Positions 17,601-26,236 of a stretch of 64,000 bases of DNA are shown one piece after another. The position numbers were made by a program, and so were the translations under genes. Below the pieces are notes generated by a model. That model made no database searches. It had not been told where the DNA came from and saw only the letters and a list, made by a program, of their open reading frames with translations. Each line of letters starts with the position of its first letter. Position 1 is the first letter of the stretch. This DNA is from Streptococcus sanguinis. GTDB lineage: Bacteria > Bacillota > Bacilli > Lactobacillales > Streptococcaceae. The stretch covers positions 846,240-910,239 of the forward strand of contig NZ_JAHZPA010000001.1 of NCBI RefSeq assembly GCF_019929225.1, in the 5' to 3' direction.

Positions 17601-17927
17601 CTAGTGAGTCTTTTGTGATAAATTCAATAAAACAAGTCCGACAATAACTAGACTTATCCCTAAAAGACTTACAGCTGTTACTTTTTCGTGCCAAAGCAGA
17701 ATAGATAATATCGTTGTCCCTACTAGACCTATTCCAGACCAAATAGCGTAAGCTAGATTTAACTGAATGCCCTTTAAAGATAGAGATAAAAAGAAAAAGC
17801 ACAAGCCATAAAACATCAAAGCAAGGCAACCGAAAAATAGTTTCGAAAAACCTTGAGATAGTTTTAAAAGACTTGTGGCGGCAATTTCAAATAGAATTGC
17901 GAGAGATAAATAAAAATAGTAAAACAT
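17601..17927 (-). CDS. Small multidrug resistance (EmrE/SugE) family transporter
   Basis: The 108-residue protein has four predicted TM helices and the essential Glu14 in helix 1 (AILFEIAATSLLK), with AYAIWSGIGLVGTTI in helix 3 region, which are SMR family marks. It would export cationic compounds such as quaternary ammonium or guanidinium using proton motive force. It lies 15 bases from the SDR gene and 55 bases from the XRE regulator, suggesting one operon. GGAGG precedes the start. The exact substrate is not shown by sequence. Confidence 0.9.
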   Translation of the reverse strand: MFYYFYLSLAILFEIAATSLLKLSQGFSKLFFGCLALMFYGLCFFFLSLSLKGIQLNLAYAIWSGIGLVGTTILSILLWHEKVTAVSLLGISLVIVGLVLLNLSQKTH

Positions 17928-17982
17928 TGTTTTCCTCCTAATATTCTAAATAACTAAAAAGTTAGCAGGAAAATCAATAGAA

Positions 17983-18267
17983 CTATCCGAGAGATGAAAC
18001 AAAGCAAGTCCAAAGTGTACAGGCATTTGTCAAAATCATTGATTTTATGCTCGAATCTTTGGAGATAGATAAAGCTTTTCGACCACATAGCTCATCTAAT
18101 GAAATCTGGTAAAAATCGGCTAGACGAATAAGACTTGCACTATCTAGAATCGTCTTATTATTTTCCCAGTTCGAGATGGTCTGCCGAGTCGTTCCTAGTG
18201 ATTCTGCAATCTGAGCTTGACTATAGCCTTTTTGCTCCCGTATAAACTTCAATTGTTTTCCTAACAT
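17983..18267 (-). CDS. XRE family transcriptional regulator
   Basis: The 94-residue protein has a helix-turn-helix at residues 5-57 (LKFIREQKGYSQAQIAESLG and TTRQTISNWENNKTI), then LIRLADFYQISLDELCG. The C-terminal 25 residues look odd: they end abruptly in TCFVSSLG. A -1 frameshift at the TTTGTTTC stretch would instead read ISRIVLLIFLLTF and then stop at 17954, giving a membrane segment. It may have lost a membrane anchor. It heads the SMR-SDR cassette and probably regulates it; two direct repeats lie upstream. Confidence 0.8.
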   Translation of the reverse strand: MLGKQLKFIREQKGYSQAQIAESLGTTRQTISNWENNKTILDSASLIRLADFYQISLDELCGRKALSISKDSSIKSMILTNACTLWTCFVSSLG

Positions 18268-18315
18268 TATCTTTTCCTCCTCATCATACTTATTTTTTAG
18301 TTGTTTGGCTAGATG

Positions 18316-18362
18316 AAATTCTTTAACATTAGTGATTATTGTATGTAAAAATTCTTTGACAT
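18316..18362 (-). repeat. Direct repeat pair upstream of the XRE gene
   Basis: AAATTCTTTAACAT at 18316-18329 and AAATTCTTTGACAT at 18349-18362 (plus-strand reading) match at 13 of 14 bases and lie 33 bp apart, three helical turns. They fall between the -10 at 18367-18372 and the XRE start, where an autorepressor could bind. Confidence 0.45.
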
Positions 18363-18366
18363 GGCT

Positions 18367-18375
18367 ATTATAACA
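18367..18375 (-). promoter_or_regulatory. Promoter of the XRE-SMR-SDR cassette
   Basis: TGTTATAAT on the minus strand is a perfect extended -10, giving a start near 18360 and a leader of about 90 bases with the direct repeats. A perfect inverted repeat TTGATA-CATC-TATCAA lies at 18417-18432 upstream. Confidence 0.55.
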
Positions 18376-18456
18376 CGATTTACGTTAATCTTAAAATACT
18401 TGCCTATCTAAAACACTTGATACATCTATCAACCATTTGCCCCAAAAATCCTCAGT

Positions 18457-18487
18457 AAAAAAGACTGGGACAAAATTGTCTCAGTCT
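18457..18487 (-). terminator. Terminator of the antigen I/II-like gene
   Basis: On the minus strand AGACTGAGACAA, loop TT, TTGTCCCAGTCT is followed by TTTTT. It lies about 48 bases after the adhesin stop and separates it from the XRE cassette. Confidence 0.85.
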
Positions 18488-18534
18488 AAATTTATCATGT
18501 TCAAAAGCTCTTGATGCAGGAGCTACTTATCTTT

Positions 18535-21500
18535 TTACGACTCTTTCTTAGAAGGGCGGAAGCCAGCTGAAGCTAGCAAGGCCGCAAAACCAAGATAAGT
18601 GAGAAGTGCACTCGTATTGCTTCCAGTTTTAGGCAATTGCCCTTGAGTGGTTTGGTAGCTGACAGATAGCTGCATGTTGCTTGGTTGCTTACTTGCAGAT
18701 CTTTGATGCTGCCAATCCTGGTTTGAAAGAGGCTCAAATTTCTGTGCTGTTTGAACAGTGATTTCTGCAGGAGGTGTTGAAACACTAACCTGATTGGATG
18801 CTATCCGATATTGATTATTAATCAGCAAGCTGAAATGATTGGTATAGGTTCTGCCTGGATACAAGAGTCGGCCGACTGCTGCTGGAGCTAGCGTCTCAGT
18901 CGCAGTATTCAAGTCAGTATTGTAGCGTTCAAGCAGACCTGGTGCAGCAACAAAAGTCAAAACTCTGGTGCTCGGGTCATAAGAAACCTCATAACCAGGA
19001 CTTTTCGCTCTAGTCACTTCTAGATCCAATTCAAAACCTTCCGGCAGACGATCTTCCAATACGAAAGAATGAATTGGAAGACGATAAGCAGGCAAAGCAT
19101 CTGTTACCAGATTAAGAACAGCAAAACTTCCCGAGCTAACCTCTTGTTGATGAATGTTCTTCTTGGACTCATCCTCCACCTCTTCTCTGACTTTTAACTG
19201 GATAAAGAGCTGGTTAAAGTGATAAGTTTGAGTCGGCGCTTGCGGACGGCTTGGCAAAGCTTGATAGCTAGGTTCAGCCGGCTTTTGAGGAACCTCTTTA
19301 TAGTTCGGCTTGTCGGGTTCCTCCATCAAAGGCAGGTCACTTTCTCTGACAGGTGACTGAGGCTCAGGCTGAAGAACAGGTTCTTGAGGGCGCTGAGGTT
19401 CCTGCAGATAGCTTGGTTCTTGAGGTACTGCCTGTAAAGCAATCTCTTCTTCATAAACTGGTGGTTTCGGAGCCTCTCCGCCGCTTGCTTCAGGATCTTT
19501 TTGAGGTTTTTCTGGTTCCTTCAAATAAGATGGTCGTTGTGGTTCCTGTGGCAGTGGATTTTCGACCGGAGCTTGCGGAAGGCTCAGCAAGGGCTGCTCC
19601 TTCTCATAGGTCGGCTCTTCAACTGTATCCGGCTCTTTCAATAAAGAAGGGGCGCTAGGTTCGTCTGGCAACTCCTGATAAGCTGGCGCCTGCGGTTGAA
19701 GCGGCTCAGGCAGATAAGTTGGCTCTTGCGGAAGAATTGCCAAATCTCTTTCCGGTAGAGCTACTGGCTCCTCAGGCCGACTTGGAAGAGCAAGAGACTG
19801 AGTTTCTGTCGGCTGGCTAGGAAGTTCTTGATAGGCTGGCTGAGCTGGCTCTTCTGGCAAAGTTTGATAGACTGGCTGACTCGGAAGAGGATGCAAGGCC
19901 TTGACTTCCTCATAAGTCGGTTCCTGAGGTTGAGCAACTTCTGTCGGAGCAACAGGCTTGATTGGAACACCTTTGGCTTTAATATCTGAGTTAAAGACAA
20001 ACCAAGCAGAACCTCGATTTCGCGAACCGATATCAAAAGAAATGACATCTCCCTGGGCTTTACCTACAATAGCGCCATACCAGTTATAGGGACTAGTTGG
20101 CGTATCCCACTTATTATACTCAAAGCGAGAGCCTTCCTTCTCATGGTTAATAGAAATATCGGCATGAACACCGGTATCTGGGTGAATGTTAATAGCAGAT
20201 CCTGTGATAGGAATATATTCACCATTAAAATTCTTGATGTACTCAATCGCAGCTTTATTCGTATTTAAAGATGAGAAGCTAACAAGCGAACCTGTCATAT
20301 CAAGCCTTTCTCCAGCTTCATCGAAAAACTCCGCTTGGACATTGACTCGAGAATGGCCGCGAAAATCCAAGGTCCAGACAGTCAAGGTCGGATCCTTAAC
20401 TAAGAAAACTGGAAGCTTATCCTGACTCTTCGTTGATTCTTTCAGAGTATAAGTGTAGACAACTTTAGCGATTTTCTTGCCTTGAATACTGGAATTTTTG
20501 ATATTGGTATAAGTAGCTACCAGAGGCACATCTTTCTGTAAAATGACTTTAGTCTGATGCTCTTTCCCTTTTAAAACACTGGTCAAGGCAGTCATTCCTG
20601 ATTGATCCATTCCCCAAGAACGAACCTCATCAGTCAGCTCATCATTGGTATAGGTTCTAATAGAGGGATCAAGCGTCAAGACAGCCTGGGGCTCAGATTT
20701 GAATACAAAAGGCTGGCTTTCAACCTTACTGAGATAGCCTTCTTCATTTTTCTTAGCTTCAGCTTCCTGCAACTCTCTTTCAAAAGTTACAAGAGCTGCA
20801 TCATACTTAGTTTTGGCAGTATCATAGGCAGCTTTTGCCTTCTTATATACTTCCAAGAGCTTATCATAGTCAGCTTTCAAGCGGGCATTTTTTTCCTTAA
20901 TGCTTGCATTTTCCTGCTCAATCACTGCGTTCTGTGCTGAAATAGAAGCAAGGTTTGCCTCATAGTCTTCTTTTAGTCTTTGATTTTCTGCTTCAATCCT
21001 TGCAAGATTTGCTTGGTAGGTCGCTAAGGCTGCCTGATAAGCAGCTAATTTATTCTTGTTTTCTGTCTCAATCCGAGCAGTCGCCTCCTGATAGGTAAGT
21101 AAGGCTTTCTCATATGCTTCTCGACTTTTCTGATTGCTCTCGGTGATTCGAGCCACATCCTGCTCATATTGAGCTAATTGCCTTTTATAAAGCTCTTGTT
21201 TTTCCTGATTTTGCTGACGAATCTGGGCATTTTCAGCTTCAATGGCTGCATTACGGGCTGTTACTCCTGCTTTTTCTGACTCATAGGCAGTTTGCTGCTT
21301 CTTATTTTCACCTTGAATACGCTCAAGTTCAGCTTGATAGGCAGTCAAAGACGCTTGATAATCTCTTTCTTTGGCCTCATTGGATGCCTCGATTTCAGAG
21401 CGATTCTTTTGATAAGCAACTAATTTGCTCTTATAGTCTTTCTCTGCCGCTTGATTTTTTTGTCGAATCTCAGCCAATCGCTCTTGATAAGCAGCTAAAT

Positions 21501-22725
21501 CAGCCTGATACTGCTCCTTTAAGGCTGCATTTTTCTTCTGAACAGCTAGATTTTGCGCTTCAATCTCTTTATTCTGTTCTTGGATTTTAGCCAAGGCTGT
21601 CTCATAAGATTGTTGGGCTGCTTGATTGGCTGTTTGAATGCGTTCTACTTCCTGTTGGTAAGTCGCCAATTCTGACTGATACTGCTGCTCTAGCTCGGCA
21701 TTGTCTTTCTGAACTCGAGCCAATTCTTTCTCATAGTCAGCCAAGGCTGCTTGATAAACAGCTTCTTTTTCTGCCTTAACCTGAGTTAGTCTGGATACTT
21801 CAGCTTCATACTGCTTGACTGCTTCCTGATAGACCTTTTCAGCTGCCTGATTTCGTTCTGTTATGGCTGCATTTTCAGCTTGGGCAGCTTTGTTGTGAGC
21901 TGAGACCTGAGCAAGCTTTTCATCATAGCGACGCTTTGCTTGAGCATTCTTCTCCTGAGTAGCTTTCAGCTCTGTAGCATAGCTCTCCAAAGCAGTTTTG
22001 TAGTCTGCTTTCGCTTGAGCATTTTCTTGTAAAATTCGTGAACGCTCCTCTTGATAGGCTGCTAAAGCTGCTTGATAGGAGGCTTCTTTCTCTTGATTGA
22101 TTTTTACTATACGGTTTAATTCTGCTTGATAAGCCGTCCGCTTCTGTTCATATTCCGCCTCTAGCTGAGCATTTTCAGCTTGAATACGACTGGACTCTTG
22201 TGCATAGGAAGCCAGAGCCTTGTCATATTGGTCTTTCAAGGCTTGATTGGCAGACTCTTTCTGGCTGAGTTCTTTCTCATAAGTCTTCAGTTGCTCTTGA
22301 TAAGCTGCTGTGGTTTCACGTATTTCCTTGACTTGAGTTGCGTAATCGGCTTGGGCTGTCTCCCGTTTACTAGCAGCTTCTTCTGGATTTCTAGCTGTTC
22401 CTAAATTAACAGCAGGCTCCTGCTTTAGCTGGATACCCGCTTTCTCAGCCTCTGCCATAGCTTGGTCCATTTCCGCATGGGAAACCTCTAAGGGAAGCTT
22501 GCCTTGACTTACAGGCTCTGACTGAGCAGGGGCAGCAGTTGGCTGGGGTGCTTCGGTTGGTGAAAGTGCAGCTTCAGAAAGGGCAGACTGATCGGCTGCT
22601 GAAGATACCTTTTCCTCTGCTTGAACTGATCCGGCAGCTACCAACAAAGCCGCACCCAAAACAGCTCCGCACAAGCCCTTAGAAAGGCGGCTCTTGCGGA
22701 AGCCATAGACTATTTTCTTTTCCAT
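18535..22725 (-). CDS. Antigen I/II-like LPXTG surface adhesin
   Basis: The 1396-residue protein has a YSIRK-like signal peptide (YGFRKSRLSKGLCGAVLG, cleaved near VQAEE), then an alanine-rich coiled-coil A region at about 121-661 with heptad-rich repeats of the type YQAALAxYQEELxRIQxEN. A V or GbpC-like lectin domain follows at about 666-930 (TNDELTDEVRSWGM, NKWDTPTSPYNWYGAIVG). A Pro-rich P region at about 935-1165 comes next, then one C-terminal adhesin domain (about 1168-1330), and LPKTG at 1364-1368 with a membrane helix and KKES tail. It is anchored by sortase A and mediates binding to host or partner bacteria. The C region is much shorter than the three-domain SpaP or SspB type. The start at 22725 has GGAG 6 bases upstream. 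Confidence 0.9.
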   Translation of the reverse strand: MEKKIVYGFRKSRLSKGLCGAVLGAALLVAAGSVQAEEKVSSAADQSALSEAALSPTEAPQPTAAPAQSEPVSQGKLPLEVSHAEMDQAMAEAEKAGIQLKQEPAVNLGTARNPEEAASKRETAQADYATQVKEIRETTAAYQEQLKTYEKELSQKESANQALKDQYDKALASYAQESSRIQAENAQLEAEYEQKRTAYQAELNRIVKINQEKEASYQAALAAYQEERSRILQENAQAKADYKTALESYATELKATQEKNAQAKRRYDEKLAQVSAHNKAAQAENAAITERNQAAEKVYQEAVKQYEAEVSRLTQVKAEKEAVYQAALADYEKELARVQKDNAELEQQYQSELATYQQEVERIQTANQAAQQSYETALAKIQEQNKEIEAQNLAVQKKNAALKEQYQADLAAYQERLAEIRQKNQAAEKDYKSKLVAYQKNRSEIEASNEAKERDYQASLTAYQAELERIQGENKKQQTAYESEKAGVTARNAAIEAENAQIRQQNQEKQELYKRQLAQYEQDVARITESNQKSREAYEKALLTYQEATARIETENKNKLAAYQAALATYQANLARIEAENQRLKEDYEANLASISAQNAVIEQENASIKEKNARLKADYDKLLEVYKKAKAAYDTAKTKYDAALVTFERELQEAEAKKNEEGYLSKVESQPFVFKSEPQAVLTLDPSIRTYTNDELTDEVRSWGMDQSGMTALTSVLKGKEHQTKVILQKDVPLVATYTNIKNSSIQGKKIAKVVYTYTLKESTKSQDKLPVFLVKDPTLTVWTLDFRGHSRVNVQAEFFDEAGERLDMTGSLVSFSSLNTNKAAIEYIKNFNGEYIPITGSAINIHPDTGVHADISINHEKEGSRFEYNKWDTPTSPYNWYGAIVGKAQGDVISFDIGSRNRGSAWFVFNSDIKAKGVPIKPVAPTEVAQPQEPTYEEVKALHPLPSQPVYQTLPEEPAQPAYQELPSQPTETQSLALPSRPEEPVALPERDLAILPQEPTYLPEPLQPQAPAYQELPDEPSAPSLLKEPDTVEEPTYEKEQPLLSLPQAPVENPLPQEPQRPSYLKEPEKPQKDPEASGGEAPKPPVYEEEIALQAVPQEPSYLQEPQRPQEPVLQPEPQSPVRESDLPLMEEPDKPNYKEVPQKPAEPSYQALPSRPQAPTQTYHFNQLFIQLKVREEVEDESKKNIHQQEVSSGSFAVLNLVTDALPAYRLPIHSFVLEDRLPEGFELDLEVTRAKSPGYEVSYDPSTRVLTFVAAPGLLERYNTDLNTATETLAPAAVGRLLYPGRTYTNHFSLLINNQYRIASNQVSVSTPPAEITVQTAQKFEPLSNQDWQHQRSASKQPSNMQLSVSYQTTQGQLPKTGSNTSALLTYLGFAALLASAGFRPSKKES

Positions 22726-22779
22726 TATAATCTCCATTTCTCCTTTAAACAGTTACCTGTTTATTGTCCATATTGTTCT

Positions 22780-22808
22780 ATTTTATCAGAGCAAAAGCAA
22801 ATAAGCAA
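22780..22808 (-). promoter_or_regulatory. Promoter of the antigen I/II-like gene
   Basis: TTGCTT and TAAAAT are 17 bases apart on the minus strand, and TG precedes the -10 (TGATAAAAT), so it is also an extended -10. The start is near 22773. A short inverted repeat AACAG-GTAA-CTGTT at 22748-22761 lies just before the AAAGGAG ribosome site and could fold in the leader. Confidence 0.7.
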
Positions 22809-22835
22809 TGTTTAAATACTCAAAATGATAAAGAA

Positions 22836-22866
22836 AAAGCCTGAGATAGATAATATCTCAGACTTT
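22836..22866 (-). terminator. Terminator of pepN
   Basis: On the minus strand CTGAGATA, loop of 5, TATCTCAG with flanking AAAG and CTTT is followed by TTTCTTTATC. It lies about 25 bases after the pepN stop. Confidence 0.8.
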
Positions 22867-22888
22867 CTTGTCAATTTAATTAAAACTA

Positions 22889-25429
22889 TCAGATCGCAGC
22901 TCGAATCGCTTTTTCCACTGCTTCTTTCTCACGTTTCACCAATTCAACACGCGCAGCAATTTCTTTGATTCCCATGCTGATGTTTCGGCTAATCGCCATA
23001 TCATCCAACTGTGGCTCAAAGAAGGCTTTGTACTCTGCCAATCTCTCTTCTGTCTTGAAGATTACTGCTGGGCTAATGACAAAGCTATCAAAGCTCATAT
23101 CGCCACCTAGCGCTGCCTTGATCCAGTCCCAATTCTCACGCGCCCAAGTCCATACTGCTTCTTGAGTAAAATCACGGCTGAGGAAACGGGCATACCAAGC
23201 TGACAAATCCTGCGGTTTTACAGTAAATTTATCCTTCCAAGTCGCTAACAGTTCATCCAGGGTTTCCTTGTTCTTCGTATAAGAAAGGGCTGTAGAAAGC
23301 GCATTTTTGAAGCTTCCGTCATTTGAAGCGACATATAGGTCCAGATAAAGCTTAGTCAGCTCTTTGCTTTCATGATGCTTGATTTGGTTGACCAATACCT
23401 GCAAACGAATAGCGGCAGGGAGTTTTTCCAAATTATCACGATAACTATCAAAAATCTGGCTTGCTTGAGCTTTAGCTGTCTCGTCGTCAGCCTTAATCAT
23501 ATTGCCCACAATTAGCTGACGAACCATCTCATCCTCATCGCTTTCACCTTCCTGTTTTTCAAAACCAAGACGGTCGAAATTACTTTGACTTAGAACTTTC
23601 AGCAAGGCTTTGTAATCTTCTTCTGTCTGACTGCCTTCATCCACAAAGCGATTCAATCCTTCCAGAACTTGGGAAACAGCTGAAACTACCATATAAGAAG
23701 TTTCGTTTACCAGCTTACTGATGACTGGCAGCAGGTCCGCATAGGAAATCTTACCAGACTCTGCCAGAAGTCGGCGCTCCTGCACGATTTGCAGTTTGCT
23801 GATATTGTCCAAAGAGCTGAGATTATTCAGAAGAGCTTCTAGCAACTCACCTTGATAATCTGTAATATAGTGGGCCGTGTTTTCTGTATTAAGACGCAGG
23901 GCTCCTTCATTTTGCGCTGCCAAGGCTGCATAATTCGGAATTTCCAGTCTTTCTGTCGTCAGAGTATCAGGAAGTCCTTGCCAATTGCTATTGAGCGGTA
24001 CTGGCCAGAGGCGACCTTTGTCTTCGTGCTCCCCAATGAAGAACTGCTTCTGCGTCAAAATCAAGGTATCATTTTCGACCTTGGCAGTAACAACTGGATA
24101 ACCCGGCTGCTCCAGCCAAGCATCCATAAAGGCAGCTACATCACGACCAGAAGCTTGAGAAAGAGCGTCCCAGAGGTCACGACCGATGGTATTTCCATAC
24201 TGGTGCTTCTCAAAGTAGGCACCTAGCCCCTTACGGAAAGCATCATCTCCCAGCCAACGGCGCAGCATGTGCATGAGACGGCTGCCCTTAGCATAGACAA
24301 TCGCCCCATCAAAAAGAGTATTAATTTCATCAGGGTGCTTGACCTCTACATGGACCGACTGAACGCCATCTGTCGCGTCACGCTTGAGGGCATATGGAGC
24401 TCCACTGGTCTGGAAATCTTCAAAAATCTTCCAGCTAGGCTCAATTGCATCAACTGAGACATACTCCATCATATTGGCAAAGCTTTCATTGAGCCAGAGG
24501 TCATCCCACCACTTCATGGTAACTAGATTTCCGAACCATTGGTGGGCTAGTTCGTGTGCAACAACCAAGGCAACTGTCTGACGGCTCAGAGCTGTTGAAT
24601 TTTCATCCACCAGCAAATAGATTTCCCGATAGGTCACCAAGCCCCAGTTTTCCATAGCACCAGCAGAAAAGTCTGGCAGAGCCACATGAAGTGACTGAGG
24701 AATAGGATACTTGACTCCATAATATTCTTCGTAAAATTCAATACAGCGAACCGCAATGTCCAAAGCAAACTCTAGATTGCTCTCTGGGTGGGCCTTGGTC
24801 GCATAAACTCCAACCATGGTTCCATTCTTGGTTTTAGCAGTAATTCCTTGCATATCACCTGCAGCAAAAGCCAAGAGATAGGAAGACATACGTGGAGTCG
24901 TTTCAAACTTCCAAACACCAGTTGCTTTGCGGTTTTCAACATCAATTTCCGGCATATTAGACAGAGCTAACTCGCCCTCTGCTTGGTCAAATTTCAAAGC
25001 CAAATCAAAAGTTGCCTTAGCCTCTGGCTCATCCACACTCGGAAAAGCTTCACGAGCAAAATGGCTCTCAAACTGCGTAGAAATGATCTCTTTTTTCACA
25101 CCATCAACCGTGTAGTAAGATGGGTAAATCCCTGTCATATTGTCCGTAATCTTACCAGTATAATTTATGGTCACCACTACAGACCCAGTTGCTTCCAGCT
25201 CAATATAAAGAGCTTCATCGTCCTTATCAAGAGTGAAAGGACGAGCTTGGCCAGCCACCTCTACAGCTTCAACTGTCAAATCTTTTTGATGTAGGGAAAT
25301 CTTACTCGTCTTAGCTTCCCCAGTAATGGTCACCTTGCCTGAAAAAGACTTGTCGGCACGATTCAGATCCAAAAAGAGATCATAGTGCTCAGGAACAAAA
25401 GTTTCAATAAAATGTTTAACTGCTTGCAT
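22889..25429 (-). CDS. pepN: Lysyl aminopeptidase / aminopeptidase N
   Basis: PepN is a cytoplasmic M1 zinc metallopeptidase that removes N-terminal residues from peptides during peptide nutrition. The 846-residue protein has the substrate motif GAMENWGLVTYRE near residue 255, the zinc site HELAHQWFGN near 289 and WLNESFANMMEY near 310 with the third ligand Glu. The C-terminal helical domain (about 520-846) is of normal length. The start at 25429 is supported by GAGGAGAAGC just upstream. In pneumococcus pepN precedes ciaRH; here about 7 kb of other genes lie between them. Confidence 0.95.
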   Translation of the reverse strand: MQAVKHFIETFVPEHYDLFLDLNRADKSFSGKVTITGEAKTSKISLHQKDLTVEAVEVAGQARPFTLDKDDEALYIELEATGSVVVTINYTGKITDNMTGIYPSYYTVDGVKKEIISTQFESHFAREAFPSVDEPEAKATFDLALKFDQAEGELALSNMPEIDVENRKATGVWKFETTPRMSSYLLAFAAGDMQGITAKTKNGTMVGVYATKAHPESNLEFALDIAVRCIEFYEEYYGVKYPIPQSLHVALPDFSAGAMENWGLVTYREIYLLVDENSTALSRQTVALVVAHELAHQWFGNLVTMKWWDDLWLNESFANMMEYVSVDAIEPSWKIFEDFQTSGAPYALKRDATDGVQSVHVEVKHPDEINTLFDGAIVYAKGSRLMHMLRRWLGDDAFRKGLGAYFEKHQYGNTIGRDLWDALSQASGRDVAAFMDAWLEQPGYPVVTAKVENDTLILTQKQFFIGEHEDKGRLWPVPLNSNWQGLPDTLTTERLEIPNYAALAAQNEGALRLNTENTAHYITDYQGELLEALLNNLSSLDNISKLQIVQERRLLAESGKISYADLLPVISKLVNETSYMVVSAVSQVLEGLNRFVDEGSQTEEDYKALLKVLSQSNFDRLGFEKQEGESDEDEMVRQLIVGNMIKADDETAKAQASQIFDSYRDNLEKLPAAIRLQVLVNQIKHHESKELTKLYLDLYVASNDGSFKNALSTALSYTKNKETLDELLATWKDKFTVKPQDLSAWYARFLSRDFTQEAVWTWARENWDWIKAALGGDMSFDSFVISPAVIFKTEERLAEYKAFFEPQLDDMAISRNISMGIKEIAARVELVKREKEAVEKAIRAAI

Positions 25430-25550
25430 CAGCTTCTCCTCATCTAGCGAACAACATGGCAAGATTACTCTGCCGCCCTTGTCCGTTTATAATCTGTTAT
25501 TATTGTATCATATTTAGAAGATTTCGTTGCAGAATAAATGCAAACAAAAA

Positions 25551-25566
25551 GACAGGAAAACCTGTC
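25551..25566 (-). terminator. Terminator of T7SS module 2
   Basis: On the minus strand GACAGG, TTTT, CCTGTC is followed by TTTTTGTTTG. It lies 29 bases after the DUF3958-like stop and closes the module. Confidence 0.8.
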
Positions 25567-25594
25567 CGTTTGGTTTATGATAATAGAAGAAAGG

Positions 25595-25921
25595 TCAAGA
25601 GTTCTTCTTTTCTTTCTCAAGTTCCTCTAATTTTTTGTTATAGATTCGATTTTCTTCGTGATAAGTTTTGTTTAGCCGTTCTTCATAACGATGAATTTTT
25701 CTCTCAAAAATTTCTCTATTTTCTTCTATTTGGCTTAATTCATATGAGGGCACGGTATCAGGACTATTGCGACAAAAAGATAATAGCCATTCGCTCATTT
25801 GCTCTGAAACATTTTTAGCCTCTCGTCTCATATTCTGATAATCCCATTCATACTCGCTGACTTTCTTTCGAAAAGCTATATGCTCGTCATCAAGGCGCTG
25901 AATTTTTTTCTGAATATCCAT
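25595..25921 (-). CDS. DUF3958-type small helical T7SS partner (module 2)
   Basis: The 108-residue protein is highly charged, helical and without signal peptide (RLDDEHIAFRKKVSEYEWDY; ENREIFERKIHRYEERLNKT). It shares the pattern of a DEHA/I start and a central hydrophobic patch with the module 1 protein at 4793-5104, and fits the DUF3958 family. It sits directly after the TIGR04197-like gene, 8 bases apart. The likely role is a dedicated partner for export of the lipase at 26237-27643. Assigned by context and pattern, not by a search. Confidence 0.7.
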   Translation of the reverse strand: MDIQKKIQRLDDEHIAFRKKVSEYEWDYQNMRREAKNVSEQMSEWLLSFCRNSPDTVPSYELSQIEENREIFERKIHRYEERLNKTYHEENRIYNKKLEELEKEKKNS

Positions 25922-25929
25922 ACTACCTC

Positions 25930-26226
25930 CTATAGGATAGGGCTGGCTAATTCAGGCTTTGGAACAGCACCTAAAACCTCTTTGACTGAATCTGCCGCCC
26001 CACCAGAGAAAGCCCCAGATAAATCCGCAGGCACTTGAGAAGACGCAAAAGATTTCATAGTCTCGGCTTGATTATTCAGCCAGCTTTGCAAAGCTTGACT
26101 TTCAGCTAAAAGAACAGCTCTTTTAGCTGAAATCAAGCCACGAATAGCTATGCGTTCCTGAATCTTTAAATATTCTTTTTTTATACGTTCCGCTTCAACT
26201 CGATCTTCTGTATTTGGTTCAATCAT
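25930..26226 (-). CDS. TIGR04197-type T7SS effector partner (module 2)
   Basis: The 98-residue product is helical and Ala-rich (RIAIRGLISAKRAVLLAESQAL; GAFSGGAADSVKEVLGAV). The GAFSGGAADS region corresponds to GGFEGKAAQA in the module 1 protein and both end in an SPI-type tail (ELASPIL; LDSPIKG). AGGAGAG precedes the ATG at 26226; a longer frame from 26283 would overlap the lipase and lacks a site. It probably accompanies the lipase into the T7SS channel. Confidence 0.7.
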   Translation of the reverse strand: MIEPNTEDRVEAERIKKEYLKIQERIAIRGLISAKRAVLLAESQALQSWLNNQAETMKSFASSQVPADLSGAFSGGAADSVKEVLGAVPKPELASPIL

Positions 26227-26236
26227 ACATTCTCTC

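Noticed and set aside
20700..22400. Repetitive DNA resembling a tandem or CRISPR-like array
   Set aside because: The periodicity comes from coiled-coil codon repeats of the adhesin; there are no constant repeats with unique spacers.
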